A stretch of 64,000 bases of DNA from NCBI RefSeq assembly GCF_001540865.1, contig NC_033635.1, positions 6,006,678 through 6,070,677 of the forward strand, read 5' to 3'. The notes beneath the pieces were generated by a model. That model was not told the DNA's origin. It did no database searches and saw only the letters and a program-made list of their open reading frames with translations. Below are positions 34,654 through 47,165 of this stretch, one piece after another (within the stretch, counting starts at the first letter, position 1; the number at the start of each line of letters is the position of its first letter). A program made the translations under genes and the position numbers. This DNA is from Ananas comosus. Its lineage: Eukaryota > Streptophyta > Magnoliopsida > Poales > Bromeliaceae.

Positions 34654-34665
34654 ATCTCCCCCTTT
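34654..34665 (-). other. Polypurine tract next to 3' LTR
   Basis: AAAGGGGGAGAT on the minus strand directly abuts the LTR. This is the expected plus-strand primer of reverse transcription. Confidence 0.88.
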
Positions 34666-34906
34666 GGCAATTTCGTGACAAAACACACACAAACTCACAA
34701 ATTACAATTTAAAGAAAAAACGAAGTTCAATGTCATCACCAAAACATCGAACCCCTCGCGTGTAATCCAAATACAATTTGAAACTCAAAATTACATCAAA
34801 ACTCCTAAAACAGACTCTATGACTTAGACGCAACTAGGAGTCTTGAAGTCTTGATTTCCTGCAAAACAATTCATTCAAAAATGATTAGCACTAAATTCTT
34901 ATACCT

Positions 34907-35017
34907 TCTCCCCCTTTGTTCACATCTCCCCCTTTGTCCTTGGACTCATCATCCTCTGCCTTAGTTCAATGCCTGTTCATCCATGCTCTCCCCCTTCATC
35001 TACGCTCTCCCCCTTTT
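34907..35017 (-). repeat. Extra polypurine tracts (multi-PPT)
   Basis: Four more AAAGGGGGAGA-type tracts at 34907-34917, 34925-34935, 34987-34996 and 35006-35017 upstream of the true PPT. A similar set exists in the second element (45979-46050). Repeated PPTs are a known Sirevirus trait. Confidence 0.8.
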
Positions 35018-36193
35018 TGTCAAAAATTGCCAAAAGAAAGCAAATAGAAAGAGAAAACATACTAGAAAAACATGAGAGTAGTCTAGTCATAGCTACAGGC
35101 CATAAAAGAAAACTGAAACTAAAACATCATCCTAAAATGCAAATGCAGTGAAAGAGAGAGACTAAGCTCGACGAACGATCTCAGATTTCGAAAAATTTGC
35201 TTTAAAAATCCATCAAATTAAATTAATTTCAAATAAATTAAGGCTTTTACTCCAAGAATCATTATAATGACAATAAGATATTATAAAATTTCAAAATACA
35301 TCAAAACATCAAAATTTCATTATCAAAAATAATTTAATGATTCAAAACCATCAAGATGTAAGTTGATGAAAAATGATTTTTAGAAATTCAACAAAAATTG
35401 ACACCAATTTGTCGTAACACGTTCAAAATAGAGATTTAACTAATATGGCACCGGGGGTGGCTCTTTGAGCATCTTTTCAACTTACCACCTTATAACTCCG
35501 AAAATTCTAATATACTTATATTTATTTTTTTTCAACCTTTTTCGGCTTTTTCAATTAAATTCCATGTGGTAGCTTCACACACTTGCCGGACGACCGGGGT
35601 GGTAGCTCTTTCCTACATGTGGTGGTAGTTTTCACACTCCTTTTGGATGTAACTCTTTCCACATCTTTTAAACATAGGAGTTTCTTTTTCTCTTTTTTTT
35701 TATTTTTAAACAATTTCAAACTCCCCCTAAATTAGACAATCTCACAATTGAAAATAATTTTGACGAATTTTAGTCAATTAGAGAATATCCATTCATCATA
35801 TCCAACACTCACAACCAAGATGAATTAATCACCAAAAAATCAAATTTGATTTCAAAATTTTGATGAATTTATGCAATAAGAAATCATATAATAAATTATC
35901 GTCAAAATAATAAATAGTGGAGTAAAGACGATAATTAATATGAATTTACCTTAATATGATTGTGAAGATTAAACCCGTTTAACCAATTCTTTTTTAAAAA
36001 AAACTTTCTCTCCAAAAACGATTCTCAATCATCTCCTTTCTCAAAGATTTGAATTTTCCAAACACCTCTTCCTCAAAAAGATTTTTAAATAAACAAAAAT
36101 TCAATGCACCAAAAATCATTCAAACATGTAATGCAATGAATAAAATTAAACAACAAGCACCAATCAAAGCATTACACTAAAGATCAAAAATGA
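35018..36193 (-). other. Non-coding interior of Gag-only element 1
   Basis: AT-rich sequence between gag and the PPT cluster where pol would normally be. I see no domain, even degraded. The same sequence occurs in the second element, so the loss predates both. Confidence 0.75.
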
Positions 36194-38170
36194 CTAAGAC
36201 GAGGAGCAAGGAAAGATATCACCTTTCCGGATCCAAACTTGTCGGATCTTTGGTTTTCTCGGCTTGTCGACGTTTGGTGCCGTTTGCTTAGATTTTTGAT
36301 CAATCGTTGGTGTTTTCTTCGCTTGAGGCTTAGGTAGAACTTGGCGTTTAGGCTTAGAAGTCCGATTCTTTTGAGGCACTCGACTTAAATTATTTTGCTT
36401 TTGATTCCGTGGGGGATGTCGAATAGTAGATGACGCCGATGGATGTTTTGAATTTGCCGATTGTGACTTGCCATTTTTGTTTGGGCAATTCCTTTTGATG
36501 TGTCCTTCGATGCCACATCGATGACACACTTTGCCTTTTGAAGTTGTTGAGACTTTAGATGTCGCCGTTTGATCCTTCTCAACATATGTCCGTTCATATC
36601 CAAGGCCCAATTTGCTCGTTTGACCCAATCCAAGCATTTTGTCCAACTTCTTTGATCCCGAAGAAAATTGTTGAAGATCGGATTGGAGTTGACGAACTTG
36701 ATCGGTCAAGACTTGATTGGACTTGTGCGATTCATCAAATTGTTGCTCCAAAAATCCAATCTTGTCGTTAGAAGATTTGATCGTTGATTCCGCATCATTA
36801 AGCTTCTCTTGGAGGTCCGAATTAATCTTCAAGCTTGAATCCCTTTCCTCCTCAAGAACCTTATTCAAATTCTTTACGTTGTTGTTTTCCTCCTCAAGTT
36901 CCAACAAACGACGTCTCAACTTCTTGTTGAGTTTAGCCATCTTCTTTGATTCAATGAGAAGTTGATTGTACGCTTCCGCTATGTCGTCGTCGTTTGATTC
37001 CTCCTCACTTTCGCCATTGTTGCTCGAAGAATCATGTGAAGAAAGAGAAATATTGGAATTAGTAGCAAAAGAGGATAAACACACAACATTCGACGAAGGA
37101 GTATTAGCAAATAAAGCAATTTGATCATTCTTTTCTTCGTCACTTGACGATGATTCACTTGATGTTGAATCATCCCACGTCTTTGCTTGCATAGCCTTTT
37201 GTCTATACGTCTTCTTTGAAGGACAATCCGTCGCAATGTGGCCGTAGCCTTTGCACTTGAAGCATTGGATCTCGCCTTCAAAGACATCCTTTTCTTTCGA
37301 AGCCTTTGCACGCTTCTTCTCCTTAGATGTAGACGATGAAGATTTAGACGATGAAGCCTTGTCCGATCTATTCTTCTTTCGAAAATTTCGACGAAACTTC
37401 TTCGTGAGAAGCGCCAATTGTTGTTCAAAGTCCGCAATTGATAAATCATCGTCGGAACTCGAGTCTTCGTCCTTCTCCTTTGTAGATTTCAATGCAACAC
37501 CTGTGCTTTTAGAAGAAGACTTGGAAGAAGATTGATTAGTAGGAAAAGTCATTTCATACGTTTGTAAAGCTCCTACTAATTCTTCTACTTTCATCTCGTC
37601 CGGATGCTTGACCGTTTCGATCGCGGCGACCTTTGCCCGAAAACGTTCCGGAAGAGTGCGAAGGATTTTCCTAACAACCTTTGAATCCGGGATTTTCTCT
37701 CCCAAGTTAGCACATGTGTTCACAACATCTTGTAGACGTGTATAGTACTCGGTAAAGGTCTCATTTTCGTCCATAGAAATTGAATCAAACTTGCTAGTTA
37801 GCATTTGCAATTTTTGGACCTTTACTAAGCTTGTTCCTTCATGCGTAACTTGTAGAGTATCCCAAATTTCTTTTGCCGTTTCGCATGCCGAAACCCGAGT
37901 AAACTCCGTTTGTGATAAAGCGTTGAATAAAGCATTAATTCCTTTACCATTAAACGAAGATGACTCGTTTTCATCTTTAGTCCACTTGTTTCGTGGTTTA
38001 GGGACGGTAGCACCATCGACAACTTCGGTAGGATGTTTCCATCCGAATTCAATAGCTTTCCATACCCGCTCATCGATTGCGATTAGAAAAGCTCTCATGC
38101 GAACTTTCCAATAGGCATAATTCGTGCCGTCGAAGAGCGGAGGTCGATTAATGTTACCACCTTCGGCCAT
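36194..38170 (-). CDS. Copia/Sirevirus-type Gag, intact ORF
   Basis: 658 aa. Residues 8-45 match the DUF4219 start (RPPLFDGTNYAYWKVRM). About 70-215 is the UBN2 gag domain (KEIWDTLQVTHEGT, FDSISMDENETFTEYYTRL, RTLPERFRAK). Zinc knuckle 1 is C303-C316 (CFKCKGYGHIATDC). A Glu/Lys/Leu-rich coiled coil spans about 395-505. Zinc knuckle 2 is C549-C562 (CHRCGIEGHIKRNC), then a basic tail ending VWIRKGDIFPCSSS where pol would continue. It likely forms particles that package its own RNA. The start lies just after the primer-binding site. An undamaged frame suggests recent selection or recent insertion. Confidence 0.9.
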   Translation of the reverse strand: MAEGGNINRPPLFDGTNYAYWKVRMRAFLIAIDERVWKAIEFGWKHPTEVVDGATVPKPRNKWTKDENESSSFNGKGINALFNALSQTEFTRVSACETAKEIWDTLQVTHEGTSLVKVQKLQMLTSKFDSISMDENETFTEYYTRLQDVVNTCANLGEKIPDSKVVRKILRTLPERFRAKVAAIETVKHPDEMKVEELVGALQTYEMTFPTNQSSSKSSSKSTGVALKSTKEKDEDSSSDDDLSIADFEQQLALLTKKFRRNFRKKNRSDKASSSKSSSSTSKEKKRAKASKEKDVFEGEIQCFKCKGYGHIATDCPSKKTYRQKAMQAKTWDDSTSSESSSSDEEKNDQIALFANTPSSNVVCLSSFATNSNISLSSHDSSSNNGESEEESNDDDIAEAYNQLLIESKKMAKLNKKLRRRLLELEEENNNVKNLNKVLEEERDSSLKINSDLQEKLNDAESTIKSSNDKIGFLEQQFDESHKSNQVLTDQVRQLQSDLQQFSSGSKKLDKMLGLGQTSKLGLGYERTYVEKDQTATSKVSTTSKGKVCHRCGIEGHIKRNCPNKNGKSQSANSKHPSASSTIRHPPRNQKQNNLSRVPQKNRTSKPKRQVLPKPQAKKTPTIDQKSKQTAPNVDKPRKPKIRQVWIRKGDIFPCSSS

Positions 38171-38194
38171 TAGATAACAATTTATCTAGATCCC

Positions 38195-38206
38195 GCTCTG
38201 ATACCA
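38195..38206 (-). other. Primer-binding site, tRNA-iMet
   Basis: TGGTATCAGAGC on the minus strand, two bases from the LTR, is complementary to the 3' end of plant initiator tRNA-Met, the standard copia primer. Confidence 0.92.
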
Positions 38207-38208
38207 AT

Positions 38209-39428
38209 TGAAAGTTTTGAGGAGCCCAAGGATCTATCTAGATTGTATCTATCACCTAGAGGGGGGTGAATAGGTGAACGGCCAAAAACCACAAATCTCG
38301 ATGCAATAAAAATAAATGCGGAAAATAAAAAGCACACCGAGATTTACGTGGGAAAACTCCAACTTGGAGAAAAACCCACGGGACCAACACGCGAAAAAAC
38401 AATTCACTAAGAGAAAAGATTACAAGGTGATTACCGACTCCACGGACTCTACCTCTCTTAACCTCCTATGAATCTTCGCGCTACCCTCCGGGTTGTCCAC
38501 GCCCTCACGTCCGAATCCACGAACGCCTCCACTTCGAATCCACGAAGCTTCAATCACGCCGAATCCACGACGCCACTCGAATCCACGAGCCCACGATCCG
38601 AATCCACGAACCGCCGTCAAATACGCCGAATCCACGACGCCACCATGAAGAATATCATGAATATGGTGATCCTTCGCTTTGGAGTATTGTAGAAAACCAG
38701 GGAATAGAACTCCAAGCAAAGCGGAGATCAAATCGACATATTGAGAATGCGAAACGATATCTCGATTTGATCTAAAAGAGGCTTTTTGTGGAAAATAGGT
38801 TTAAGATGAAATCCGAGCCTCTAGGGTTTCTCAAATATGTATTTTCGTGATGCTTAATCAATTAGAGAAGCCCAATAGCTTATTTATAGACTTTAGAATC
38901 AATTGGAGTCGAATTAGAAAGTTTCTTTCCAAAAACAGCACCTTGTACCGGAACAAGGAATGTTGTCCAGGGTACACCAGACGGAAGATTTTTCTGCGAA
39001 GCTGCTGTACCCTGGACAGGCTGTTGCTTGTTCCGGAACAGGGCTTGTACCGGTACAGCATGAGCTTGTACCGGAACAACCATCAAACTTCTGCGCGAAC
39101 GTTGATGGCTGTACCCTGGACAGAAAAGCCTTGTACCGGTACAGCAATGCAATTTTCGCTGAAAATGCATTGTTTTGGATTTTACAAACTCTTAGAAACT
39201 TTCTAATTAATTACAACTTGAAAACATGATTCTAAGATCTATAATTAAGTATAAATCACCATAAACAAGATTTAAAACTTACCAACGCATCGTGATTCAA
39301 GTTTTGCATGTTTTACATCCTTTCCGATTCTTCGAAGTCTTGGATTCTTCGATCTTCAATATTCCGCTCCGAACTTTTTCAAGACTCCGACTCGACCCAC
39401 GAAACTTGCCAACACATAGGACCTAACA
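38209..39428 (-). repeat. 5' LTR of Gag-only element 1
   Basis: 1220 bp, near-identical to the 33365-34653 copy, with the same palindrome array (about 39155-38940), TATA box and GAATCCACGA repeats (38511-38643), but a single copy of the 65-bp unit that is doubled in its partner. Confidence 0.93.
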
Positions 39429-39433
39429 ATCGC

Positions 39434-39517
39434 TTCGTATACACGAAAAATTTTCACGTATACGGCGGGTCGTTGGCGTGCCCAAGAAAACGTGGTAATC
39501 CGGGGCGTGACATTAGG
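39434..39517 (+). mobile_element. Gypsy LTR end fragment
   Basis: A short piece ending CCGGGGCGTGACA. Together with 33316-33359 it forms the target LTR. It contains inverted CGTATAC boxes (39437 and 39457). Confidence 0.5.
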
Positions 39518-39539
39518 AGGCCGGATTGGAAGTTGAATC

Positions 39540-39965
39540 CGGACGAAATGAATATTTATTCGAATTAAATTTATTTTTTAACTTTTTTAATTAAAATATG
39601 AGTTTAAATTTAGAAATTAAATATATAATTTTAAATTTTAATTTGAACTTGAATTAAAAATTAAAATTTAATCAAGTATTTCGATTCTAACTTATGAATT
39701 TTAATTTAATTTAATTTTAATTTATATAAGGTTTTATTCAAATTTTATTTAAAACTTAAATTAAATTTATGGATTAAAATTTAAATTTAAATTGTAATTT
39801 TAAATTTGAATTTGAATAAATCAAAATTTAGTTTTATATTTTGAATTATCTACTCAACTTCAAAGTTTAATTTTTTTTTAAAAAAAAATAGATTTAAAAT
39901 TCCGACATTATTTTAAAATTTTGATGTAAACTTTTAATATTTAATTTTCAATTTGAATTTAAAAT
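39540..39965. repeat. AT-rich low-complexity block
   Basis: Dense TTTAAATTT/AATTTGAA variation over about 425 bp. No gene or RNA is visible. Confidence 0.7.
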
Positions 39966-40620
39966 TTTGTCAACAATAAACTATCTCACAATAAGCACCG
40001 GAGTCTATAATTGACAATTATTAGAGTCTCGCTATGAAACTTGTAAAAGTATAGCCCTGCTAATTCAAACTATATAGTGTGCTATACAAAATCTCTAGCT
40101 TTGGTCCTCCTCTAGCTTAGGCACATAGGTAGGAGCTATCTAGCTCATGATCCCCTTATCTCAATTAGATGTACATGTTAAGAGCTTTGAAATAGAAAAA
40201 CAATACTAAAAGGGCATGAAAATTATTGAACAGTAGTCTCCAGTGGGTAACATCAACAAAAACGACGAGCTATACCACTAGGTCTAATAGAGGCAAAAAT
40301 AATAAATATTAAGCTAATAATAAAAGAACATGAACTGAACTAAAAATAATAGACGACTATCAAATCTCTATACTACTACTGAAAACTATAAAATCTTATG
40401 CATCAACTAGCGTAACAGGATACAAAGATACAATATCACCCAATCACACTAATTGCCTGATAGGTCCGGTCGTGTGATTGCCTGATAGGTCCGATCAAGC
40501 GTGCGCCACCCTATGTCCAGCATCCATCTATAAAGGTCTACTACTACGTAGGCTACCATCTCATCCAATAGCTCAGTTGACCTCCAGAGAGGCACTTGCG
40601 GGGCGCGACCCCAACCAAGT
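39966..40620 (-). mobile_element. Gypsy LTR fragment, minus strand
   Basis: It shares its first 50 bp with 26220-26270, carries the reversed CCAGTGGGT box (about 40235-40250), and its right end (GGGCGCGACCCCAACC) is the complement of LTR D near 28190. LTR C is inserted beyond it. Confidence 0.55.
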
Positions 40621-40625
40621 ATGCG

Positions 40626-43043
40626 TGTAGTACACTAAACTTTAGCAAATTGTAGGGTTCTAATATAAAAATAGTATTTAGAACTATTTTAGCTGTTTTG
40701 AGGGTTGTCGGTAGTGTACCGACACCTAACTTAAGCTCTATGAGTGCGAGAATGGATTATTGACACTAAAATATGCAAACTGCAGGTTTTGAGTGTTGAG
40801 TACCAGTACCTGAGTGGGGTATCGTAACCCCAGGGGGTTGCAAGAATAGGCTGCTCTCGTGTTTGAGAAATGGGGTATTGACTACCGATACTGAGTCGGT
40901 GAGTACCGATACTGGGCTGAGTACCGGTACTGCATCGGGCTAGTAGCGGTGCACTGTATTAAACCCGAAGGTCCAATGCTCGGGTTTTCTGTGTCTAAGT
41001 GCCAAGTACCGGTACTCCAATACGAGTACCGAGTACTGGTACTCAATGCAGCAGATTATTTTTTTGTGAGTTGTTGAGGGGTCTTTTGGTAATTGTGTAG
41101 CATGTTTATCCCCAACCGCCCCCTCCAGCTGTGCTTTTGTGCTAGAACCTGAGCAATAGTGGGCGAGCTTTTTCTCTTTCTCTCTCTAGACTTTTTTTTA
41201 ATTTTTTGGTGAAAATTGATGGAATTGATCCTTTTTTTCCTTCTCTTTTCATGGAGGCTTGTGTTGTGACTCTTGGAAGGATCTTGGAAGTGTAAAAGGG
41301 AGTATTTTTTAGGATAAATCTCTAACCCTAGCTCAAGGTTAGCTTGGTTTGGAGCTCTTGGAAGGTTAGTTTCTTATTTGCTATTTTTGAATGTGATTTT
41401 GGTTGAATTAGTAGAATTGGAGTTTGGTTTTGGGATTTTTCATGGCTGAGCTTCTAGAACCTAAGTGATGGTTGTTAAACTCTCTTTTAGATTGGAATTG
41501 AAGCATCACAACCTCAAGTGCAGTTAGGAAAAGAGTTCTTCTCTATTTAAGGTATTTTCTACCTATTTTTGGGTGGATTTTTGAGGAATTTCGTGGGAGG
41601 CTTATTAAAAGCTCCTAATTCATTTAGAATTTTTGTTAGGATGCTAAAAGGCTAGAAGGCATCTTCGCGTGAGCAATCGAAGGAGTTCGAGAGTTATCCA
41701 GTGGGTTTGACCTTACCGAAATGGGTGAACTCTCTCTATGTCTTTCCTAATGTTATAAAGTTGGCATTCTTGCATATTTATATTGGATATATCATGAATG
41801 AATTGGTGAATGCATAAAACATACATATTATACATGATAAAGTTGAACCTCTATGTAGTAGAGAAATGGTCATTGAAGCTACATGTCATAGTATTATGTA
41901 GAGAGAATTGTCTATGGAACTGGTTAACTAAAATGACATTCCTTATGCAATGTTGGATATCCTGTTAGGAATGATGAAATAAGATGTTTAGTATACTTGT
42001 GTAGACAAGTGAATATGACTATTGCATGAACTTCATGTGGTTGTACTTAACTTAATTAAATGACTAAACCTCTACATTGTGATACAGAATTCGACCTTTG
42101 GGTCGCTAGTGGATATACCATGTTTTAGACTTGACGACCGAGAACTCTATATTGTGGATCATGCTTGCTTGCCATTGTGCTTATTCGCACAAGCTTGTGA
42201 GGGTCGCTCCCCATAAGCCAGCACTCCGGAGTTGGCCTACGCGATATCATGATCGCCCGTGTGAGATTGGGCGCCGAAATGGATTGCCGTGGAGAGTGTT
42301 TACTACCACGGGGTCATTAGGAACGGCGCAAGCCGGACTACACTTGTATAGGTCCTTGTTAATTGGGTAAAGATAACTAAATGTATTAATTAACTGTCAC
42401 TACTAGACAGTGTATACTAGTGGACATGACATTAGCATGCTTACTCACATTAGAGTAGTCTTTATACTTGTTAAACATCATGTGCATTTGGAGGCATAGT
42501 AGTAGTAGTAGTAGTAGTAGTTCATTAGCTGTTTAGTATTCATGTTATGTCATTAGTTATTCATGTTTACTACTTATGCCTTAGTGACCTAATGGTGTAA
42601 TTCGCTGATGCCGGTTGCTTACCCACTAGGAACTAGTGACTAATAGTTCTCATGCCTATTTTGTTGTTATTTATGTTTACAGAGCCATCCACGGCGGAAG
42701 AGGCTAGGGATCGCGGCAAAGGGGTCGCGTCTAGCTAGAGTTAGCTCGAGGCTTCTGTTAGGTGGTTGCCTTTCCTTTTGCTAGTTGGAGAGGTGTTTTG
42801 TCTTGAATGTATAGCGACCACCCTGTATAGTTGGCTGTTTATTTTTTTAGCTACTTGATGTATATGTTATGAGAGCATTGTTATCTAGTTCTACTTTCCT
42901 TTTTACTTGTTATAGGAAGTAGTGTATTATCATGCTCTGATATTATGTAGAATTTTCTACTTCCTTGTGTTGTTTCTAACGTGTTTATTATAGACGCCTA
43001 GTATGCACCGGGTATACGACGGGTCAATGTGGCTAGCGTGACA
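40626..43043 (+). mobile_element. Gypsy solo LTR C
   Basis: 2418 bp, starts TGTAGTACACT and ends GCTAGCGTGACA, flanked by ATGCG (40621-40625) and ATGCA (43044-43048), a TSD with one change. A TACCGGTAC-type array sits at 40797-41045. The shared box CCCACTAGGAACTA...GTTCTCATGCC is near 42627-42660 and ACAGAGCC at 42679. A GTA microsatellite lies at 42500-42520. No internal coding region. Confidence 0.8.
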
Positions 43044-43048
43044 ATGCA

Positions 43049-43726
43049 TATATCACTATCACGCTCAATGTGGCTAGCTGACTATAGTCACATGCGATGA
43101 TCAAAAAGATCAAAATAGTATTGTCTTGGTGTCCTTGACACTATCATAATTAATATGTCTGTCCAATGCTGTCTAACAACTCCATGGCGTAATCTCAATA
43201 TCACTGTCCACTACTATCTAATAGTCCTATGACATATTTTATAGTTAACATACAACAATACATGATTTATATGTAACATAATCTCTGACAGTACGAATAC
43301 AAGAAACAACATAATTCAATATTTTAATAGTACCCAATTCAACAAATAGTTTCTCACATGATCATGTAAGTGTCTAAGTAACAATATCATTTCAACCATA
43401 GTACAAACAGATATTTCAAGAACCAACGTACAAGAAATTAGACATCGGAGTTAGTTCGCTATTTCTTGGCGACAAGAAATCTAGCTAAAATTGCTATTCC
43501 AAATATGGTAGAAAAAGGAACACTCAATACCAGTAAAACCTCTCAAAGAAACCTCTTCTAAAACATATCATACTTAAATCATTAACTATGAAATCATCAT
43601 CATAAAAATCGCAATCAACCCAACAAATAAATCTAATACCAATCTCAAATTTCAAGCGGAAGTAGTCCCGCATGCGCCTCCTCCATCTCGGCTAACACTT
43701 CAAAGAATCTCTCTCTCTCTCTCTCT
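43049..43726 (-). mobile_element. Probable continuation of a minus-strand gypsy LTR
   Basis: AT-rich sequence without ORFs between LTR C and LTR A. Position and CTATCACGC-like motifs suggest an LTR remnant. A (CT)n run ends it (about 43707-43731). Confidence 0.35.
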
Positions 43727-44472
43727 CTCTCTCACGCTCCGGGACCCAACGGAAGCCCGCCCGGTGCGTGTCCAGACCCACCATATGCCCACACATATAA
43801 AACATCTACAACGATAACGTAAGAAAGCAAGAAAATAAAACATCTAGTAGGTCATCAAAGCATAAAGACATTTAAATTCTAACAACAAATAAAAGCAAAT
43901 AAAACTGGATAGCTATTAAATCCAAAAAGATAAGATACATCAAGAGATCCACACGAATACAATTAGATACAAAATGGTGGTCTTTATACATTGGGTATAA
44001 TAATCACTCTCTCCAACTATACAAAAAAGAGAGGTAACCACCTAGAAGCAAGATTTTCGCTATCTAGCTAGACGCGACCCCTTTGCCACGATCCCTAGCC
44101 TCTCTCGATGCAGATGGCTCTGAAATAAAAATAACAACATAGAGGGTGTGAGAACTATTAAATAATAGTTTCCAGTGGATAAGCCGCCGACATCAGCGAA
44201 ATACACCACTAGGCTATAGAGGCAAAAGTAGTAAATAAAGCTGAAGTAAACAACAAGTAAATTTGCAAGTTTAATTTTGTTAAGCTACTATGCCTCGGTT
44301 TAGCATGATATCAATCGAGTGAAACTACTATTCTATCAAGAGTGAGTATATCCAATGAGTATACTAATATGCTCTAAACATGTCCAACAAGTATACTATT
44401 ATACACCAAACAAGTGTATCAAGTATACTACTATGCACTAAACAATACTATGCACTAAGCATGTCACCATAT

Positions 44473-45637
44473 TGTAAGTTTTGAGGAGCCCAAGGATCTA
44501 TCTAGATTGTATCCAACACCTAGAGGAGGGTGAATAGGTGTAACGACCAAAAAACCACAAATCTCAATGCGATCAAAATAAATGCGGAAAATAAAAATCA
44601 CACAAGACTTACGTGGGAAAACTCCAACTTGGAGTAAAAAACCCACGGGACCAACACGCGATAACAATCCGCTAAGAATAAAAGATTACAAGGTGATTTA
44701 CCGAATCCACGGACTCAAACCTCTCTTTTATCTTCTCCGGATATCGCGCACACCAACGGGTTGTCCACGCTCCACGTCCGAATCTACGAACGCCACGTCC
44801 CGAATCCACGAAACGTCACCACTTCGAATCCACGAAGCCTCGATCATGTCGAATCCATGATGCCCACTCGAATCCACGAGCCCACGATCCGAATCCACGA
44901 ACCGCCTTCGTTCACGCCAAATCCACGACACCGTTCATGAAGAGCATCATGATTATGGTGATCCTTCACTTAGAGTATCGATGAAAACCAGGAAAGAGAT
45001 CTCCAAGCGAAGTGAAGATCAAATCGACATATAGATATGAAATTTCAATATCTCGATTTGACCTAAAAGAGGCTAATATGTAGAAAATAGGTTTTAGATG
45101 AAATCCGAGCCTCTAGGGTTTCTCAAACATGTATTTTCGTGATGCTTGATAAGTTAGAGAACCCCAATAGCTTATTTATAGACTTTAGAATCATTCGGAG
45201 TCGGATTAGAAAGTTTTCATGATTTTACACTGTGTATCAGTACACTTTAAGCTGTTACCGGTTACACGATGACGGAACGAATAAACTGACGAAACAGTGG
45301 AACCGGTTACATGTCGATGGCTGTACCGGTACACATTTTGTACCGGTATACTTCTGATGCTGTACCGTACACTTTGCAAATTTTCATCGTTTCGGGTCTT
45401 GCAAAGTTCTGATGCACTTTCTAATCCAGTAAATATTGATATTATGATTCTAATGCGTACAACTAAGCATGAATCGCCATAACATGAATTAACACTTTAC
45501 CTGAACATCGTGATTCACATCGTGAGTCATTTTCCAATTTCTTCGAGATCTTGAATTCTTCGATCTTCGACAATACGCACCGATTCTTCAAAACTCCGAC
45601 TCACTTCACGAAACTTGCCAACACACAGGACTTAACA
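44473..45637 (-). repeat. 3' LTR of Gag-only element 2
   Basis: 1165 bp. It has seven (C)GAATCCACGA-like repeats (44778-44933), a TATAAATAAG box (about 45175) and ACCGGT boxes (45235-45370). Its terminal base pattern TGTAAG differs from TGAAAG in the partner. Confidence 0.9.
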
Positions 45638-47165
45638 ATCTCTCCCTTTGGCAATTTCGTGACAAAACACACAAAAACTCAAAAATTACATCTTAAAAAA
45701 AAAAATGAAGTTCAATGTCATCACCAAAACATCGAACCCCTCGCATGTAGTCCAAATACAATATGAAATGCAAAAGTACATCAAAACTCCAAATACAATA
45801 TGAAATGCAAAAGTATATCAAAACTCCTAAAACAGACTCTATGACTTAGACGTAACTAGGAGTCTTGAAGTCTTGATTCCCTACAAAACAAATTATCCAA
45901 AACGAAGTAGAAAAACAAAATATTAGTCATTCTTATACCTTCAATGTTAATGTCCTCGAAGTTCTTTTTTTCTCCTCTTCTCCCCCTTTGTTCTTCAATT
46001 TTCTCCCCCTCTTTTGATCAATACTTGTACATCTATGTTCTCCCCCTTTTTTGTCAAAAATAGCCAAAATAGAGCATACAGAGAGAAAACACACTAGAAA
46101 ACATACTAGAAAACATATAGAAATTTTTAGAGAGAGAAAGAGAGCGATTTGATTTCGGATTTGGGAGAGAACCAAATGAATGAACCGGTTAAGAGTTCTC
46201 AGAATTCAAATTTTTTTTTCAAAAATCCTTCAAAATTAAATTAATTTCATAAAAATTAAGGATTGTACTCCAAAAATCATTATGATGAAGATAACATATT
46301 ATAAGATTTCAAAATACATCAAAATATCAAAATTTTGTTATAAAAAATAACCTAATGATTTAAAATCATCAAGATGTAACGGTTAATGAAAAATGACTTA
46401 TAGAAATTCGGCAAAATTGACACCAATTTGTCGCAACTCGTTCAAAATAGAGATTTAACTAATATGGCACCAGGGGTGGCTCTTTGAGTATCTTTTCATC
46501 CTATTATCTTATAACTCCGAAAATTCTAAAATATTTATTTTTTCAACCTTTTCGGCTTTTCAATTAAATTCCATGTGGTAGCTTCACATACTTACCGGAC
46601 GACCGGGGTGGCAGCTCTTTCCTACATGTGGTGGTAGTTTTCACACTCCTTTTTAGATGTAACTCTTTCCACATCTTTTAAACATAGGAGTTCCTTTTTT
46701 TTAAATAATTTCAAACTCCCCTTAAATTAGACAATCTCACAATTGAAAATAATTTTGACAAATTTTAGTCTCTTAGCGAATATCCATCTATCATATCCAA
46801 CACACACAACCGAGATAGATTAATCATAAAGAGATCAAATTTGATTTCAAAATTTTGATGAATATATGTATTAAGAAATCATATATTAAATTATCGTCAA
46901 AATAATAAAAAGTGGAGTAAAACCGATAATTAATATGAATTTAATTCAAGATGAATTCTGGTTAAAACACTTTGAAAAAATCTAATCTTCCCAAAATAAA
47001 GATTTTCAATCGTTTCCTTCCTCAAAAAAAAATTTAAATTTCCAAACACCTTTCCTCAAATCAATTTTAAAAATAAATCTCACACTCGAAAATCATCATG
47101 TAATGCAATGAAGAAGAAATATGCAACAAGCACCAAACAAAGCATTACATAATCAATCAAAACAA

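Larger units (their letters stand above)
33365..39428 (-). mobile_element. Gag-only Sirevirus-like copia retrotransposon 1
   Basis: A structurally complete 6064-bp element with 5-bp TSD ATCGC (33360-33364, 39429-39433). On the minus strand: 5' LTR 39428-38209, primer-binding site complementary to initiator tRNA-Met (38206-38195), a 658-codon gag ORF, about 1.5 kb of non-coding sequence, polypurine tract (34665-34654) and 3' LTR 34653-33365. There is no protease, integrase, RT or RNase H anywhere between the LTRs, so it must be moved in trans. The layout fits the group called TR-GAG. The zinc knuckles plus long coiled coil and repeated PPTs point to the Sirevirus branch. Confidence 0.92.

Noticed and set aside
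38420..39229. ORFs conserved between LTR copies (for example 33578-33889 and 38420-38731)
   Set aside because: Conserved only because the LTRs are duplicates. They span the GAATCCACGA repeats and have no domain.
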